This document shows, piece by piece, positions 53,353 to 61,320 of a DNA stretch of 64,000 bases. The translations under genes and the position numbers were made by a program. The stretch covers positions 41,279 through 105,278 of the forward strand of contig CBDBDZ010000005.1 in assembly GCA_965204215.1 (NCBI GenBank), given 5' to 3'. The notes under the pieces are model-generated. The model did not search any database. It worked only from the letters and a program-made list of their open reading frames with translations, and was not told the origin of the DNA. The DNA is from CBDBDZ01 sp965204215. GTDB lineage: Bacteria > Pseudomonadota > Gammaproteobacteria > Pseudomonadales > GM7GCV1. Numbering within the stretch: the first letter of the stretch is position 1; each line of letters begins with the position of its first letter.

Positions 53353-53774
53353 TTCCGCACGTTCTTTTTTTTAATTTTTTGCGTGCCGCTAATCCAGCTA
53401 ACAAATAAAGAATTTGTGAAAATATTTTCGCACCCCTCCGGTAGGACGGATTGGTCGGTGATGGATTTAACGACCGAGGGAGTGAGAGAGTGAGACGGTG
53501 AGTCGAAGGAATGAACGAGCGAGGGCGGAAAAAGACAGAGCCGAACAATACGGAGTATTGAGAGGGTGTGGAGCTAGAAAATCTTGTATTAAGCCTTGAT
53601 TAATAATAACTTTATAAAACCTAAGTCCTAACCTATATACTCACTCATATACCGAATTACACACTGGAGTAAGTGCTGACTTTCTGATACTCTCATGCCT
53701 TCAAGAAGAATATTTGCTTTGCGTGATATAATGTTTATTATCAAGGCTAATGATGAGTTAAAATTTACTATACG
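53353..53774. other. 421-bp non-coding stretch, possible cis-acting region
   Basis: No convincing gene. 53460-53560 is unusually purine-rich with GAGTGAGAGAGTGAGACGG and related GAG/CGAG repeats, and CTCCGGTAGGACGGA at 53437-53451 can form a small hairpin. It lies ahead of the ATPase and replication-relaxation genes and might contain an origin, but this is only positional. Confidence 0.3.
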
Positions 53775-53981
53775 ATGGCTATTTTACAGAAAAAAGATAT
53801 AGAGCCTTTTGCGACAAAAGTTTATGAAGAGCAAGAGCCAATGATGAGAAAAGAGTTTATAGAGTCTCTTTCTGCTCGGCTTATTAAATCTATCCAAGAT
53901 GGTGAACAGTATTTGAAAGAGGGCAAACCACTTCAAACGCTAGATCAATTACTGGAAGATATAAACAGGCTCAAAATATAG
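53775..53981 (+). CDS. Antitoxin-like protein
   Basis: 68 residues (EQEPMMRKEFIESLSARLIK, then QYLKEGKPLQTLDQLLEDIN). It shares the [RK]xEFIxSLxxR core with the proteins at 21456 and 27256. Precedes a toxin-like gene by 9 bp. Confidence 0.6.
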   Translation: MAILQKKDIEPFATKVYEEQEPMMRKEFIESLSARLIKSIQDGEQYLKEGKPLQTLDQLLEDINRLKI

Positions 53982-53990
53982 TCGCTTATA

Positions 53991-54302
53991 TTGCCTCAAA
54001 AAATGGATATTTACAGTGTTGTGCCTTTGCCACAGCTTAAAGTTTCTTTTACCGACATTTTTAATAACAAGGCTGAATATAGTGCTAGCGGTGCTAATAA
54101 GTTTCTTTTAGCGTTTAATAAAGCCCTCAAGAATTTAGAGGTATTCCCCCAGTCTGGCAGTAATCTTTTTGTCGGTTACAAAACTAAAATCGTCAATGGA
54201 TGTGTGTTGGCGTATCGGATTGATGAAGTCCAAAAGAAAGTCTATGTGTTTGACATCGTAGACCCAACCCGAGATACCCTTGCTAGAAAATACTTTGACT
54301 GA
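53991..54302 (+). CDS. ParE/RelE-like toxin
   Basis: 103 residues from TTG 53991, or 99 from ATG 54003. FNKALKNLEVFPQSGSNLFV and CVLAYRIDEVQKKVYVFDIV, then DPTRD, match the ParE fold. Stop TGA. Confidence 0.68.
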   Translation: MPQKMDIYSVVPLPQLKVSFTDIFNNKAEYSASGANKFLLAFNKALKNLEVFPQSGSNLFVGYKTKIVNGCVLAYRIDEVQKKVYVFDIVDPTRDTLARKYFD

Positions 54303-54421
54303 CTGCTATAAAGATAGGCGCAGAAAAGGACATAGCCAATGTGGCATTAAATGAACATGAAATCTTTTTTTGATTTTATAGACGCGATGAATATATTGAC
54401 CGACCCACCGAGGTAAACCCT

Positions 54422-56260
54422 GTGCCAAAAATCCGCTTGGAAGCTCTGCTCAATCATCTACTAGAACACCCTAAACCAGATGAACCAATGGCTCTTAACG
54501 CTGGAGTTTTTTGGCTCTCTGACAATAAAACTTTTGCTCTTCAGTTGCTCGACCAGTATGCCGCGCTCATCGATAAATTCCCTCGTTATACGGATTTTAA
54601 ACAGATGTTTGAGCACGAGCGATTCACAGAAAAAGAGCCCAAGCGTAATGATACTCGGTTTGAGTTTAAGCACGAAGGACTCAATGAAGCTACTAGGCTC
54701 GTAAAGCAAAACTATTCATACCTTAAAGCCAAAAAAAATTATGATCAAGGACTCAGCAACCATCAGGCGGTTCAAACGAGATCACGCGCTTTTACACAGG
54801 GTGTTGACACTTCTTTTGGAGGCTATATTTCATGTATTAATAATTCTGCCCTTGCGACCAATGATGGGCTTTATCCGCAACCGTTGGAAGAGGCTGAAAG
54901 CTTTTTTTTTACTTCGCCACAGAGTTATTATATTGATGAAAAAAACAGGGAAAAGCATACCTATATTACCGCTTCCAGTGGGCATGGGAAAAGCGTCACC
55001 TTAGAAACAATATTTCATCATTACCTTACCAATAACACTCAAACAGCCGTTATCTTAATAGACCCTCATGGTGATTTAGCGTCCTCTTGTGCTCAACTAA
55101 TACCTAATTTGGATAATGATAGATTAGTGTATATCAAGCCATCGCATGATAGGCGGGTAACTCCAACATTAAACCCTTTTGATTTACCCTCGAAAGAGTG
55201 GGATACAATCAATAAAGCTTCTGATGCGTTAATTGAAGTGTTTAAAGAGGTCATGCGTGGTGATGGGGATGGATCTAGTTTTACACCTCAAATGGTGACT
55301 ATTTTAAAACCATGCTTATCTACTTTGTTGCATATGGAAAACACAAGTTTTGTCGATCTTATGAATTTTTTAGATGACGATCCAGACGTTTATAAACCTT
55401 ACTTAAATTATGCAAAGAGAGCATTGACAAACCCTATGCACAAAGACACGTTGGGTCGAGATTTTTTAAAGGATACGTTTAACCCTTCTAAGCTCGGCAT
55501 TAAAACTAAAATTAGAAACCTCTTGAACGATGATTATTTCTTTAACTATCTAGTCGGGAAAAGTACGATTAATTTGAAACGAGAGATTGAACGTAAATCG
55601 GTCATCGTCTTTGATTTGTCAGATCTAACAGAAACGTCCAAAGACGCCATTGGTCGGTTCACAATGGCCAGTATCACTACTTTAGCTAAATCAAGAGGCA
55701 ACCTAGCCTATAGTAAGCGCACGCCAATTCATCTAATTGTTGATGAATGCCAAAACTTTGTTTCTAAATCAATGGAGTCAATACTTACAGAAACCCGAAA
55801 GTTTAGGCTTCACGGAACCTTTGCTCAACAGTTCACTGGGCAGGGTATGGACAGCAAGATGAAGCAAGCCATCATAGGTAATAGTGCAGTTAAAATAACG
55901 GGCAACAATGGAGTAAGTGACTTAAAGATTATGTCGGCAGAAACGGGGGTTAGTGTCGAAGATATGCAAGCCCTGCCCGTTGGTGAGTTTTATATTCAAT
56001 CAGGCAAAGGAAAGCCATGTGTTAGAGTTAAAATGTCATTACTTGGCTCGGAAAATAAAATGACTCAAGCACAATGGAGCAAAGTCATGCTTTCACAAAC
56101 CGAAAAATATTATCGAGACATTAAACCTCAACACGCTCAATCAAAAACGTCTAATGATCAATCTAGCGTAAAAAAACAAACAAACTCCAATCGTGTTTCA
56201 GGAATACAACCTCACAGAAAAAAGCGAGGTAAAAACCTTGATCAAAATCCCTTTAAATAA
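54422..56260 (+). CDS. TraD/HerA-like transfer ATPase
   Basis: 612 residues. Walker A ASSGHGKSV (~183-191), VILIDPHGDLASS (~213), Walker B IHLIVDECQNF (~437) and TETRKFRLHGTFAQQF place it among TraD-type and HerA-like DNA-pumping ATPases. There is no membrane helix at the N-terminus, unlike the VirD4 protein of element A. It probably handles transfer of element B together with the replication-relaxation protein downstream. Confidence 0.82.
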   Translation: MPKIRLEALLNHLLEHPKPDEPMALNAGVFWLSDNKTFALQLLDQYAALIDKFPRYTDFKQMFEHERFTEKEPKRNDTRFEFKHEGLNEATRLVKQNYSYLKAKKNYDQGLSNHQAVQTRSRAFTQGVDTSFGGYISCINNSALATNDGLYPQPLEEAESFFFTSPQSYYIDEKNREKHTYITASSGHGKSVTLETIFHHYLTNNTQTAVILIDPHGDLASSCAQLIPNLDNDRLVYIKPSHDRRVTPTLNPFDLPSKEWDTINKASDALIEVFKEVMRGDGDGSSFTPQMVTILKPCLSTLLHMENTSFVDLMNFLDDDPDVYKPYLNYAKRALTNPMHKDTLGRDFLKDTFNPSKLGIKTKIRNLLNDDYFFNYLVGKSTINLKREIERKSVIVFDLSDLTETSKDAIGRFTMASITTLAKSRGNLAYSKRTPIHLIVDECQNFVSKSMESILTETRKFRLHGTFAQQFTGQGMDSKMKQAIIGNSAVKITGNNGVSDLKIMSAETGVSVEDMQALPVGEFYIQSGKGKPCVRVKMSLLGSENKMTQAQWSKVMLSQTEKYYRDIKPQHAQSKTSNDQSSVKKQTNSNRVSGIQPHRKKRGKNLDQNPFK

Positions 56261-56400
56261 GCTTTTTTGTTTTCTTATAAATTTATAGAAAAGAAAAAAC
56301 CATAAACAGGAGCAAACTGAGATAAACAGGAAAACAAGGAAGTTCCCCCCAAAAGCCGTTCGAGGTTTAATGTAAGCTAAACACGTTACCACTCCCCACC

Positions 56401-57252
56401 ATGATTCATATTTCACCAAATGACGAAAAAGTATTAGCGGCACTAGCCGTTTACCAATACCTCAATACGCTACAAATGGAGTGGTTAGGAGTCGGAAGAA
56501 CAGCCAAGCAAATTCGCGACCATACTTTGAAACGACTTGAGCGTGCAAAACTAATCCAATCTCAAGACTTTGGAGCGGTTGCTGGCATTGGTAGGCTGCA
56601 TAAAATCTATTATCTCAATCATAAAGCTATAGATACGGTCGCTGATATTATGCGTTGTACAACGGATGAAATTGTCTACCCTAAATATGGTATTCGATAT
56701 GCGAATGATTATTTTCATAGATCCAATTTTGTAGATTTTCACATCGCTTTAAGACAATGGATAGAAGCTCAAAATGACGCTGAGATTGAGTTTTTCCAGT
56801 CGTATTATACGAAATTTAAAAACCGAGGCTCGAAAACTCATTCGGTTAACTTGATGCGATTTAAACCTAGTAATACGTTGCCTTATAACTACCCTCTAAC
56901 CATCGATCCAGATGGAATTTTTAGGTTTATGAAAGGCGATAAATCCCTTTTATGTGCCGTGGAACACCACCGCAAAGCAGACAGTAAATACATTACACAG
57001 CAATTAGATCGGCACATGACGGCGATTGACCAAAATTTACTCGCTGAACATTTTAATCACCCAGCACCGAATCTAGTGCTCTCTATTCATGAAAGCGTTA
57101 GTAGTTTCAAAAACGTTCAAAAACGACTTACAGAACTGCCAGATTTTGAGCGATTTATACCGTATTTTCATTTCACTTTACACGAAAATCTAAAAACTGA
57201 TTTCACAAACTGGATAACAGCAGATAAGGCAAGATCAAAACTGTTTGGGTGA
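56401..57252 (+). CDS. Replication-relaxation family protein
   Basis: 283 residues. An N-terminal winged helix (KVLAALAVYQYLNTLQMEWL, then QIRDHTLKRLERAKLI) is followed by a domain with YPLTIDPDGIFRF and CAVEHHRKADS. This layout fits the replication-relaxation proteins found next to TraD-like ATPases on integrative elements, where they are proposed to act as initiators or relaxases. TGA stop overlaps the next gene. Confidence 0.7.
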   Translation: MIHISPNDEKVLAALAVYQYLNTLQMEWLGVGRTAKQIRDHTLKRLERAKLIQSQDFGAVAGIGRLHKIYYLNHKAIDTVADIMRCTTDEIVYPKYGIRYANDYFHRSNFVDFHIALRQWIEAQNDAEIEFFQSYYTKFKNRGSKTHSVNLMRFKPSNTLPYNYPLTIDPDGIFRFMKGDKSLLCAVEHHRKADSKYITQQLDRHMTAIDQNLLAEHFNHPAPNLVLSIHESVSSFKNVQKRLTELPDFERFIPYFHFTLHENLKTDFTNWITADKARSKLFG

Positions 57253-57605
57253 AATATTTAGTTAATTCAAGATTTACCCTCAACGAATACGAACAAACGC
57301 ACAGCGGCAATGAATGCTTACATCAACGATACGTTACGAAAACACCATCTTTGTGGCACGATTATTCTTTCAGAGAAAGTGCAATCACTTTCTCATCAAA
57401 AAAGAACATTGAACTTATCCGCAGGTACAAAGGCTTCAACCCTAGAAACGCTCCAAAAGGCTGGCACGACTTTGGCTCTATTGAAATTGATGGTGAATAT
57501 TATTACTTTGTGATTGATCAAGTGATTGGTCGAAGACAACGTGTGCTAGCGCGTTTCATGCGGATATTGCATTCTAGTGAGTATCCGATGGCTACTACTG
57601 AATGA
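57249..57605 (+). CDS. Hypothetical protein
   Basis: 118 residues, basic, with aromatic residues (WHDYSFRESAITFSSKKNIE; YYYFVIDQVIGRRQRVLARF). It overlaps the replication-relaxation gene by 4 bp, so it is probably co-translated. No family recognised. Stop TGA. Confidence 0.55.
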   Translation: MKYLVNSRFTLNEYEQTHSGNECLHQRYVTKTPSLWHDYSFRESAITFSSKKNIELIRRYKGFNPRNAPKGWHDFGSIEIDGEYYYFVIDQVIGRRQRVLARFMRILHSSEYPMATTE

Positions 57606-57690
57606 AGAATGTATGAATCGGTGGATAGTTTAAGACTTGCTGATTTTTTCAAAATGGGTTTAATGGTTGAACATCCTAATCATTATTATC

Positions 57691-59406
57691 ATGAAACTCG
57701 GCATTGGACTGCTTCGTGTCTCAACAGACCAACAATATCAAGAAGGCCACGGAATCGAATCGCAAAAGAGCCGCTGTGATTATTACGCACAAACAAATGA
57801 TATCACCATAGTGCGCTACTTCATTGAACACTACAGTGGGCGTAAGTCAGACCGTTTTGTGTTTGATGATATCTTAGCTTTCATCAAAGCCCACAAAGAT
57901 GAAATTAGTGCGCTCGTTGTGGGTAATATTGATCGGTTTACGAGAGCGGGAGCAGAAACTTATCTGTCATTACAAAGGATGCTGCGAGAAGAGGGTATAG
58001 AGCTACTTGATGCCAGCGGCGTGATTCAAAAACCAGTCAACACGCTCGAACATTTGGGCGTTGAATATGAATGGTCTGTACGATCACCAAGCCGTTTAAG
58101 TGAAGTATTAGTCGCTGAGAATGCTAATAGTGAAGTTTCCAACATCTTAACTCGTTGTATCGGTAGCCAAATCAAAGTTGCCAGAATGGGGTATCAATTC
58201 GGTCCATCGAATTACGGATACCGTAATAGCCGAGAAACGCTACCACAAGGCAAGGTCGTATCGGTCATGATTGCTCATGAACAAGAAGCACCTTTCATGC
58301 GTTTGATGTTTGAGCTAAGGGCTGAAGGAATATTGTCAGATCAAGAGATATGCGACAAATTAAACGCAATGGGATTTAGAACACGCCAGCGTAACCGTTT
58401 TCACCCAGAGACGCGAGTATTAGTCGGAAAAAGCGGTGGCAACCTGCTCGACCCAAAGCTGATGCAAGCCTACATTGGCAAACCAATCTATTGTGGCTTA
58501 CGAGCGGGTAAGTGGACGAACAATGAGTTTATCAAGATACCTTATGATATGGCCTTAGTGTCCATCCAACAATTCAACCAAGCCAATCGAGGAAAGCTCA
58601 CTATCATCGAGAACTCAAATGGTTATGAGCTTATCAACGAGCGTGACAGATACGCACGATGTAAAGACACCTCTGAGTTCCAACTCAGGCACATCGTGGT
58701 CTGTGAGGCGTGTAATAAACCATTACTAGGGTCTAAGTCTCGAAGTGAAACAGGTAAACGTATGGGGTACTATCATTGTTCTCGAAAGCACAAGTACATT
58801 GCCTTTAATAAAGACACGTTCGAGAATGACATTGCTAAGTACATTGGAAGGATAACCTATAAGAAGAAATTTTTTGGCCTACTCAAAGAAGTTGCGCGTG
58901 ATGTCTGGGTTCAAAAAAATAAGTCAAATGAACAAGCCAATGAATCAATTAAAGAACATGTAGCTGGATTACAAATGCAGCAGGCAAATGTGCTGAGTAA
59001 AATACAAACCACAGGCTCTGACATTGTTCAAAAACGTCTTGAGGAAGAGTACGAAGGCTTAGAAGAGATCATTAAAAAAGCGCAAAAACAAAAGTCAGAC
59101 CAATCGCTCAAAGAGAGCGAAATCGAAGCATATTTTCAAACGCTAAAACAGGTAATGGAACGCCCTGAAAAATACTTGTTAGCACCCAATAGCAAAGAGC
59201 AATTGCAAAAAATGTGGCGGTTGGTTTTTAGCAAACCACCGACCTTTCCCGAAATACAAAATGGAACTGCCGAAATGTCGCTTGTATTCAGGCTTAACGC
59301 CCTGCCCAAAGTCACTAAAAGTGAATTGGTAGGGCAGTTAACCCTGCAATGGAACTTATTCTGTGACGAAACCATCAAGAGCCTAATCGCTCTCGGTCTG
59401 CGCTAA
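57691..59406 (+). CDS. Large serine recombinase
   Basis: 571 residues from ATG 57691. The resolvase N-terminus has Ser11 in LGIGLLRVSTDQQ and VVGNIDRFTRAG. A recombinase domain follows (YGYRNSRETLPQG; LRAEGILSDQEICDKLNAMG), then a zinc ribbon (VCEACNKPLLG ... YYHCSRKH) and a coiled coil. It can catalyse integration or inversion independently of the tyrosine integrase, so it may be a second mobility module or an inversion switch. Stop TAA. Confidence 0.88.
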   Translation: MKLGIGLLRVSTDQQYQEGHGIESQKSRCDYYAQTNDITIVRYFIEHYSGRKSDRFVFDDILAFIKAHKDEISALVVGNIDRFTRAGAETYLSLQRMLREEGIELLDASGVIQKPVNTLEHLGVEYEWSVRSPSRLSEVLVAENANSEVSNILTRCIGSQIKVARMGYQFGPSNYGYRNSRETLPQGKVVSVMIAHEQEAPFMRLMFELRAEGILSDQEICDKLNAMGFRTRQRNRFHPETRVLVGKSGGNLLDPKLMQAYIGKPIYCGLRAGKWTNNEFIKIPYDMALVSIQQFNQANRGKLTIIENSNGYELINERDRYARCKDTSEFQLRHIVVCEACNKPLLGSKSRSETGKRMGYYHCSRKHKYIAFNKDTFENDIAKYIGRITYKKKFFGLLKEVARDVWVQKNKSNEQANESIKEHVAGLQMQQANVLSKIQTTGSDIVQKRLEEEYEGLEEIIKKAQKQKSDQSLKESEIEAYFQTLKQVMERPEKYLLAPNSKEQLQKMWRLVFSKPPTFPEIQNGTAEMSLVFRLNALPKVTKSELVGQLTLQWNLFCDETIKSLIALGLR

Positions 59407-59546
59407 TAGTCGATATGGTAGTGAATTTCGGCGAACTCATACAACGTATCAATGGTTGATTGTATTTGATCGTCTGTCATGCAGTTTGCTTTAGCGCCCA
59501 TGATACGCCGAGCTTTTGGAATAGTTATAAATCTATGATTTTGCAT
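59403..59546 (-). CDS. Small conserved-looking protein, 47 residues
   Basis: MQNHRFITIPKARRIMGAKA, then NCMTDDQIQSTIDTLYEFAE and IHYHIDY, TAG. The TDDQIxxxIDTLYxxAEI pattern looks like a genuine short plasmid or element protein. It overlaps the end of the serine recombinase gene by 4 bp. The rest of the gap up to 59763 holds no gene I can support. Confidence 0.45.
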   Translation of the reverse strand: MQNHRFITIPKARRIMGAKANCMTDDQIQSTIDTLYEFAEIHYHIDY

Positions 59547-59763
59547 TTTGTCTAGTGTGATGGTCGTAAGATGTATCGCGATTTTAATTATTAAGTCATC
59601 GCTTGGTTTTAATGCAGTCTTAATGAGATTGAGTCATTGAATGAAAAATAAAATCCGAAACAGGAATAAAGTGATGTATCAGGGAAAACAATGAAATAGG
59701 CGGTTTAAGCCATTTGTAGAACAATAATAGGCACTTCAACGCTTAAACGAAAAGCCATCGAAA

Positions 59764-60096
59764 ATGTCACTCATTACTCTCAATCTAAATGAAGCCGCTG
59801 ACTTCTTAAAAATATCACCAAGTGCCTTACGCGCTAAAGCCAAGGCTGGGGTGATAGCAGGCGCTAAGATAGGGAAAAAATGGGTCTTTTTGCAAGATGA
59901 CCTTGCAGAAGCCATTCGATCACAGTATGTTCAGACTTCGCAAGCGTTGCAAGTATCAACACAGGAGACATCTCTATGTTATACAAACGCAACAAAACTT
60001 GGTGGGTCAGATTTACCACTTCCAGAGGAAAGCTCATACGCCGATCTACTGGGACTACCAACAAAGTGCAAGCACAGCAATTCTTCGATGAACTAA
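59764..60096 (+). CDS. Excisionase-like HTH protein
   Basis: 110 residues. LNLNEAADFLKISPSALRAK, then AGAKIGKKWVFLQDDLAEAI, is the helix-turn-helix (excisionase/MerR-like) domain. It overlaps the integrase by 121 bp in another frame, so its C-terminal half may simply be overlap sequence. It is the likely directionality factor of element B. Confidence 0.7.
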   Translation: MSLITLNLNEAADFLKISPSALRAKAKAGVIAGAKIGKKWVFLQDDLAEAIRSQYVQTSQALQVSTQETSLCYTNATKLGGSDLPLPEESSYADLLGLPTKCKHSNSSMN

Positions 60097-61004
60097 AAGC
60101 ATCATTTTGGAAGGTAGAAAAATTGGGCGAACGACCTGCCTATATTTGGGAAGATGCTGTTGTTAAATGGCTCAAAGAAAATGAAACCAAGCCCAGTGTC
60201 GACATCGATCAACGAATACTACGCTGGCTTGATCCTTACCTTAGAGGCATAAAACTTACAGACATTGACCGAGCGCGTATTGAGTCAATTGCAGAAGAGA
60301 AAGCGAGATTATCTAGCCACTCTACAGCAAATAGATATTTATCGCTTATTCGAGCAATTCTTAGGCGCGCAACCTATGATTGGGAGTGGTTAGATAAAAC
60401 TCCAAAAGTAAGACTGTTTCGAGTTAAAAACCGCCGTATTAGGTGGATTACTCAAGAAGAGGCGAGCCGACTTTTGAAAGCACTTCCATCACACCAACGG
60501 CATATGGCTATTTTTGGTCTTGCTACTGGATTAAGACAACGTAATGTCTGTCTGCTTGAATGGTCACAAGTTGACTTGAAGAGGCGCATTGCTTGGATTC
60601 ATCCAGATCAAGCTAAAGCAAAAAAGGCGATTGCAGTACCACTTAACGATGATGCTTTTGAGGTATTAAACACCTTAAAAGGCACACATCCGAAGTTTGT
60701 TTTTACTTACCGAGGTAAATCAGTTTGGCAGGTAAATACAAAAGCTTGGAGAAGCGCGGTAAAGAAAGCTGGTTTAGAAGATTTTCGCTGGCATGATTTA
60801 CGCCACACTTGGGCATCGTGGCATGTTCAGTCGGGCACGCCTTTACATATACTTCAAGAGTTAGGTGGCTGGGAAAGCGTTGAAATGGTTCGGCGCTATG
60901 CTCATCTTAACGCAGGTCATTTAGCTGAGTATGCTGGAAATGTGTCAGTATTTAGCACAAATTTAGCACAAGCGCCGTTATTAGATGATCAAAAAAGACG
61001 CTAA
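59976..61004 (+). CDS. Tyrosine integrase of element B
   Basis: 342 residues. An N-terminal phage-type domain (MLYKRNKTWWVRFTTSRGKL) precedes a SAM-like core-binding domain and a catalytic domain with Arg in ATGLRQRNVCLLEW, HDLRHTWASWHVQ, and GWESVEMVRRYAHL. Its TAA stop (61002-61004) lies inside the right att repeat, 15 bp from the tRNA, the normal position for a tRNA-specific integrase. The 3' end also carries the TAGCAC repeats. Confidence 0.9.
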   Translation: MLYKRNKTWWVRFTTSRGKLIRRSTGTTNKVQAQQFFDELKASFWKVEKLGERPAYIWEDAVVKWLKENETKPSVDIDQRILRWLDPYLRGIKLTDIDRARIESIAEEKARLSSHSTANRYLSLIRAILRRATYDWEWLDKTPKVRLFRVKNRRIRWITQEEASRLLKALPSHQRHMAIFGLATGLRQRNVCLLEWSQVDLKRRIAWIHPDQAKAKKAIAVPLNDDAFEVLNTLKGTHPKFVFTYRGKSVWQVNTKAWRSAVKKAGLEDFRWHDLRHTWASWHVQSGTPLHILQELGGWESVEMVRRYAHLNAGHLAEYAGNVSVFSTNLAQAPLLDDQKRR

Positions 61005-61065
61005 GTCATTGATTTTTATGGTGGCTATGGGTGGACTTGAACCACCGACCCCAGCATTATGAATG
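61002..61065. repeat. Right attachment repeat (complete 64-bp copy)
   Basis: 61002-61032 equals 13779-13809, and 61018-61065 equals 33903-33950. The copy here is uninterrupted, while the other two are its left and right parts sharing a 15-bp core. Confidence 0.88.
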
Positions 61066-61095
61066 CTGTGCTCTAACCAACTGAGCTACATAGCC
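61019..61095 (-). tRNA. tRNA-Met(CAT), elongator type
   Basis: 77 nt with encoded CCA. Acceptor GGCTATG/CATAGCC, D arm AGCTCAGTTGGTTAGAGC, anticodon loop TTCATAA (CAT), T arm with GGTTCAAGTCC. The first pair is G-C and the D arm is that of elongator tRNA-Met rather than the initiator. It is the integration target of elements A and B and is left intact. Confidence 0.95.
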
Positions 61096-61267
61096 ATCTA
61101 TCAAAACTTCTATGTGAAACGCCAAGAATAGGCATTTTTTAAGAGGCGTGAAAATACACTTGCTCTAGGTCTGAGTCAAGTCTTCTGGGTATTCTATCGG
61201 AATAATTTTTAACAATGGTTTAAGAATAATGGCGCAGTTAATCCATACATAGCATCGCCTAATTATA

Positions 61268-61304
61268 AAAAAGGGGCTATGACAATATTGCCATAGCCCC
61301 TTTG
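61268..61304 (-). terminator. Rho-independent terminator of the autotransporter gene
   Basis: AAAGGGGCTATGGCAATATTG and its complement form a near-perfect 12-bp stem with a small loop, followed on the minus strand by a T run, 17 bp after the stop codon at 61321. Confidence 0.85.
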
Positions 61305-61320
61305 AGATTGGCTCTGATAA

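Larger units (their letters stand above)
33903..61032. mobile_element. Integrative element B (tRNA-Met site), standard code
   Basis: Bounded by tRNA-Met repeats at 33903-33950 and 61002-61065. Its tyrosine integrase and excisionase abut the intact tRNA. TAGCAC-type repeats occur inside both ends (34031-34074 and 60945-60970). It carries a TraD-like ATPase and a replication-relaxation protein, a serine recombinase, a RadC, a Dam-type methylase, five TA pairs and unrecognised operons. UGA is used as an ordinary stop in at least seven genes. Confidence 0.78.

Noticed and set aside
13979..61004. A complete conjugation system
   Set aside because: Coupling protein, relaxase and TraD-like ATPase are present but no VirB4, pilin or mating-channel genes, so neither element looks self-transmissible.
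13779..61032. One single large ICE
   Set aside because: An internal att copy, two integrases each near its own end, two sets of end motifs and two stop-codon regimes argue for two elements. A single element with a captured att site remains a weaker alternative.
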